NCBI GenBank assembly: GCA_030700315.1
Contig: JAUYJO010000096.1
Location: forward strand, 51,201 to 115,200
Length of the DNA: 64,000 bases
From: Gallionella sp.
GTDB lineage: Bacteria; Pseudomonadota; Gammaproteobacteria; Burkholderiales; Gallionellaceae
Direction of reading: 5' to 3'
Below the pieces are notes generated by a model. That model saw only the letters and a list, made by a program, of their open reading frames with translations, was not told the DNA's origin and did not search any database. The translations under genes and the position numbers were made by a program. Below, piece by piece: positions 61,811-64,000 of this stretch; the first letter of the stretch is position 1, and each line of letters opens with the position of its first letter.

Positions 61811-62146
61811 ATGGCGGAATTCGGTGAGTGGACAAAAAAAGGGGCTACCCTGAGCGATGCAACGGCTCACAAAGAATATGGCGTGAGCCGAGACTTCATC
61901 GTGAATGGTATTCAATCCGGCAAACTTGAATATCGAGAAGGGGCAATATGGGGCAACCCATATCTCAGAATCCTGAAGAGCCAGCTTGAAAGGTACATTG
62001 CTGAAGAGCTTGGCTCTAATTATCTGGAGAGTAGAAAAAACAAAACAGAATTGCGCAAGGTTAACCAAGAGATCGCCGAAGCGAAGAAAAAACTGGCAGA
62101 GCTTCTGGAGCGAAAGGCTAAAATTGAAAAATCCGAGGCAATCTGA
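61811..62146 (+). CDS. Small HTH-like / coiled-coil protein
   Basis: 111 residues. The first half (MAEFGEWTKKGATLSDATAH, EYGVSRDFIVNGIQSGKLEY) looks like a helix-turn-helix or excisionase-like fold; the second half is a charged coiled coil (TELRKVNQEIAEAKKKLAEL). GAGGGGGTG precedes the ATG. I do not know a function; a DNA-binding accessory protein is possible. It lies among toxin-antitoxin modules with no obvious partner. Confidence 0.75.
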   Translation: MAEFGEWTKKGATLSDATAHKEYGVSRDFIVNGIQSGKLEYREGAIWGNPYLRILKSQLERYIAEELGSNYLESRKNKTELRKVNQEIAEAKKKLAELLERKAKIEKSEAI

Positions 62147-62282
62147 ATCAAATGCCAAAACCGGCAGTCAAGAGGGACGGCGAAATAGCGCGCTGCCCCT
62201 GATTTTACGTTGTGCATCAGCGGTTGCTTATTGCAAGGCATAGAATGATAATCACGGCTCCTAATGTATTTTGGAGTCCGCC

Positions 62283-62492
62283 ATGAAAGTCTATTCAGCG
62301 GTAATTGAACGGTGTCCACAAACTGGCCTGTTCGTTGGTTTTGTCCCAGGTTTTCCCGGCGCTCATTCCCAAGGGGAAACGCTGGACGAGGTTAATCACA
62401 ACCTGCACGATGTCATCACAATGCTTCTGGAGGATGGCGAACCTGTGCTGGAATCCGAGTTTGTCGGGGTTCAAAATGTCGCTGTCGCTTGA
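62283..62492 (+). CDS. hicB: HicB-like antitoxin
   Basis: 69 residues from ATG 62283. KVYSAVIERCPQTGLFVGFV-PGFPGAHSQGETLDEV and NLHDVITMLLEDGEP form the HicB RNase-H-like half; there is no extra DNA-binding domain. It lies directly before hicA, with three bases between them. This hicB-first order is common in this subgroup. Confidence 0.9.
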   Translation: MKVYSAVIERCPQTGLFVGFVPGFPGAHSQGETLDEVNHNLHDVITMLLEDGEPVLESEFVGVQNVAVA

Positions 62493-62495
62493 ATC

Positions 62496-62720
62496 ATGGG
62501 CAATATCCCCGTCCTCAAGCCCAATGAAGTCATAGCCATTCTCATCAAACTCGGCTTCACTGAAATTCGCCAACGTGGATCACACAAACAATTCCGCGAT
62601 ACAGCAGGGCACTGCACAACGGTTCCATTCCATAAAGGCCGTGACATCTCCCCGATCTTACTCCGTCAAATTGCCAAAGACATCGGCCTTGCACTTGATG
62701 AGTTTCTCAAGCACAGATAA
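62496..62720 (+). CDS. hicA: HicA-like mRNA interferase toxin
   Basis: 74 residues. The double-stranded-RNA-binding-like fold has LKPNEVIAILIKLGFTEIRQ, then RGSHKQFRDTAG with the catalytic His and VPFHKGRDISPILLRQIAKD. It cuts mRNA when free of HicB. Its last 55 bases overlap, antisense, the extended frame of the DUF1902 gene on the other strand. Confidence 0.92.
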   Translation: MGNIPVLKPNEVIAILIKLGFTEIRQRGSHKQFRDTAGHCTTVPFHKGRDISPILLRQIAKDIGLALDEFLKHR

Positions 62721-62965
62721 AGCCAGCCGCCCCACCAAGCATTTACGATCATCGGATAATCGAAAGATTCCGCCACCTGCGGCAGCAGTCGTTCCATGTG
62801 GCGCGCTTCCTGAGCCTCGATCAATCGCTTGGACACATCCTGTGCGATCTCGATCGTCTCCTGAATTGTACGCCCTTGGGCGATCAGCCCCTGCACCTCA
62901 TCGGAGGTAGCCAGATATAGCCCTTCCGGCAACTTCTCAATATGCAAATTCACAATGCGTTCCAT
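62666..62965 (-). CDS. Orphan HicB-like (DUF1902) antitoxin with an altered C-terminus
   Basis: 99 residues from ATG 62965, five bases after AAGGAG. MERIVNLHIEKLPEGLYLAT and SDEVQGLIAQGRTIQETIEI match DUF1902/HicB-like proteins, as does FDYPMIVNA, where family members normally stop. Here the frame goes on for 23 residues (WWGGWLYLCLRN...) that are antisense to hicA. No HicA partner for this protein follows on the minus strand, so it is probably a leftover of a broken module. Confidence 0.8.
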   Translation of the reverse strand: MERIVNLHIEKLPEGLYLATSDEVQGLIAQGRTIQETIEIAQDVSKRLIEAQEARHMERLLPQVAESFDYPMIVNAWWGGWLYLCLRNSSSARPMSLAI

Positions 62966-63047
62966 CATTTCTCCTTCACGATAGCGGCCATGAGTAGCCC
63001 ACGCAGGGCGCAATTATATTGCGCCAAATGTCTTTCACATTTCACCG

Positions 63048-63086
63048 AATCTTCGGTGTCCCGCAAACCACGTCCCCATTCTGCCC
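63048..63086 (-). repeat. Extra copy of the aroC 3' end
   Basis: About 39 bases (CTTCGGTGTCCCGCAAACCA, CGTCCCCATTCTG) match 63860-63898, the last codons of aroC, with few changes. It lies between the DUF1902 and DUF2283 genes. The rest of 62966-63278 holds no recognisable gene. Confidence 0.8.
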
Positions 63087-63278
63087 GCGAAGGCGCCGCG
63101 TATGAATAAAAGGTTCCGTGTTCGAGTTTTCCAAATCATTTTCCATTTTATTTCCTCAAGCGATCAATACGGCAAGTCAGGCGGCCAGCATCTTCGGGCT
63201 TTACAGTGTTCGTTGAGAATCGCAGCGCCCGGTTAGCGGGTATGCCCAGCGCTTTGGCAAAAGCATTACACAGAAATA

Positions 63279-63494
63279 TCAGGCCGCTTCTAATTCAGAA
63301 AAGGGCAGGTGGTTTATTGCCAGATGGCGAATGTCTGCCTTGCGGCTGGCATGTTGTACGTCGATGCCGACCAACGCGCCATCCTTGGCATAATCCAGCA
63401 CAACACCCTCCACGACTTCGTCGGAATCTACCGCTGGAATATCCGTCAGGTGGATGTACAGGGAGTCGGTCGCTACGTCATAACTGAGTCTCAT
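63279..63494 (-). CDS. DUF2283-domain protein
   Basis: 71 residues: MRLSYDVATDSLYIHLTDIP, VVEGVVLDYAKDGALVGIDV, typical of the short DUF2283 beta-alpha proteins. They are usually encoded next to a DUF4258-like protein, as here, and are thought to be one half of a toxin-antitoxin-like pair; which half is toxic is not established. The ATG overlaps the upstream stop codon (ATGA). Confidence 0.88.
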   Translation of the reverse strand: MRLSYDVATDSLYIHLTDIPAVDSDEVVEGVVLDYAKDGALVGIDVQHASRKADIRHLAINHLPFSELEAA

Positions 63495-63718
63495 GGCTTG
63501 AATCTCCGGTCAGGAAAGGCGTTGTACAATGTTATACCATCTGCCAGCGTAACCACCCTCAAAAACTTGCCAAGTTCGGGGACAAATATCCAATGGCGAA
63601 TTCTGCCATCTTCTGGCTGTGTTTCTTTATACACTGGTGAAGTAATAGCCGCTTGGCACCATTCCAAACGAATGTACGTGCGTTTTGCCAGCACGTCATT
63701 CTTGAAATAATCAGTCAT
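63491..63718 (-). CDS. DUF4258-like partner protein
   Basis: 75 residues from ATG 63718 (63733 is an earlier option). MTDYFKNDVLAKRTYIRLEW and GRIRHWIFVPELGKFLRVVT, ending NAFPDRRFKP, are typical of the small basic protein that precedes DUF2283 genes. The fold resembles RelE-like toxins, so a toxin role is inferred. It ends in an ATGA overlap with the DUF2283 gene. Confidence 0.82.
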   Translation of the reverse strand: MTDYFKNDVLAKRTYIRLEWCQAAITSPVYKETQPEDGRIRHWIFVPELGKFLRVVTLADGITLYNAFPDRRFKP

Positions 63719-63856
63719 CAGCAAGCCGCTCATGCTCGGATTATAGCCGGTTCATCATCTGCCCAAGTAAACATCAGCGACCGACATGACAAGGGGCGTA
63801 GCAAGTTTTACCGCATGGTTAAAATTCACTCAAACCCGGCGGATAACGCCTGCGAA

Positions 63857-64000
63857 CTAAATCTTCGGCGTCCCGCAAACCACATCCCCATTCTGTCCCC
63901 GCTGCCGCAACGCATGGTCGATCAACACCAGAGCCATCATCGCTTCGGCAATCGGCGTGGCGCGGATGCCGACGCAGGGGTCGTGGCGGCCTTCGGTGGA
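63857..64000 (-). CDS. aroC: Chorismate synthase, C-terminal end (partial)
   Basis: The last 47 codons: [37 protein letters not shown], ending [27 protein letters not shown] is the highly conserved chorismate synthase C-terminal signature. The enzyme makes chorismate from EPSP, the last step of the shikimate pathway. The start is beyond the window. Its final 39 bases recur at 63048-63086, suggesting that the DNA between was inserted or duplicated here. Confidence 0.93.
   Translation of the reverse strand, partial: STEGRHDPCVGIRATPIAEAMMALVLIDHALRQRGQNGDVVCGTPKI
63860..63898 (-). repeat. aroC 3' end, original copy of the direct repeat
   Basis: Matches 63048-63086 (AATCTTCGGCGTCCCGCAAA onward). 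Both copies have the same orientation and enclose the DUF4258-DUF2283 module. Confidence 0.8.

Overview
The window looks like a chromosomal segment of a Nitrosomonadales-type betaproteobacterium, plausibly a chemolithotrophic iron- or sulfur-oxidiser related to Gallionellaceae, Sulfuricella or Thiobacillus. This placement is inferred from gene order (pilC-pilD-coaE-zapD-yacG-Nudix/ThiE; glyA-nrdR-ribD-ribC; dapF-DUF484-xerC) and from a Qmo/Hdr-like electron-transfer operon. No database search was possible.

Layout. 1-7.5 kb: type II secretion operon (gspH end, I, J, K, L, M, a GspC/N-like gene, D), followed on the same strand by two exported DUF5648-like proteins (7.5-10.2 kb) that are candidate secretion cargo. 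10.3-13.5 kb, minus strand: a lipoprotein cytochrome c, a sugar-phosphate mutarotase and ilvD. 13.5-19.8 kb: lgt, a CorC-like transporter, pilC, pilD, coaE, zapD, yacG. 19.8-23.2 kb, minus strand: Nudix-ThiE fusion, apaH, a small unknown gene and a GT4 glycosyltransferase. 23.3-28.9 kb: glyA, nrdR, ribD, ribC and two GT2 glycosyltransferases. 28.9-33.4 kb: exbDB, a DnaA-box-rich AT-rich gap, xseA, yjdM, a small Cys-rich protein and a pseudouridine synthase. 33.5-38.5 kb, minus strand: rlmI-like, xerC, DUF484, dapF, tag and a CoA-binding protein. A 2.2-kb integrated element with a frameshifted integrase sits in tRNA-Arg(CCG), followed by decayed accessory DNA and a toxin-antitoxin pair. COX15 (43.3 kb) stands alone. 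45.4-51.8 kb, minus strand: qmoA-qmoB-hdrC-hdrB-CBS-rhodanese, which probably moves electrons between sulfur or thiol chemistry and the quinone pool. 51.9-57.6 kb: phosphoesterase, NarX/NarL-like pair, GT39 transferase, ParDE and nitroreductase. 58-63.8 kb is dense in toxin-antitoxin modules and gene fragments around a ZIP transporter, and ends at the 3' end of aroC.

The most unusual property is the number of dispersed palindromic repeats. At least six families lie between genes, often placed so that they supply a gene's stop codon or cover a start codon. One family (R1, six copies) has a terminal hairpin whose two arms change together between copies. One palindrome between qmoB and hdrC is bracketed by a duplicated hdrC 5' end, which creates a 38-codon leader ORF ahead of hdrC. 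A 35-bp perfect inverted repeat covers the start region of pilD.
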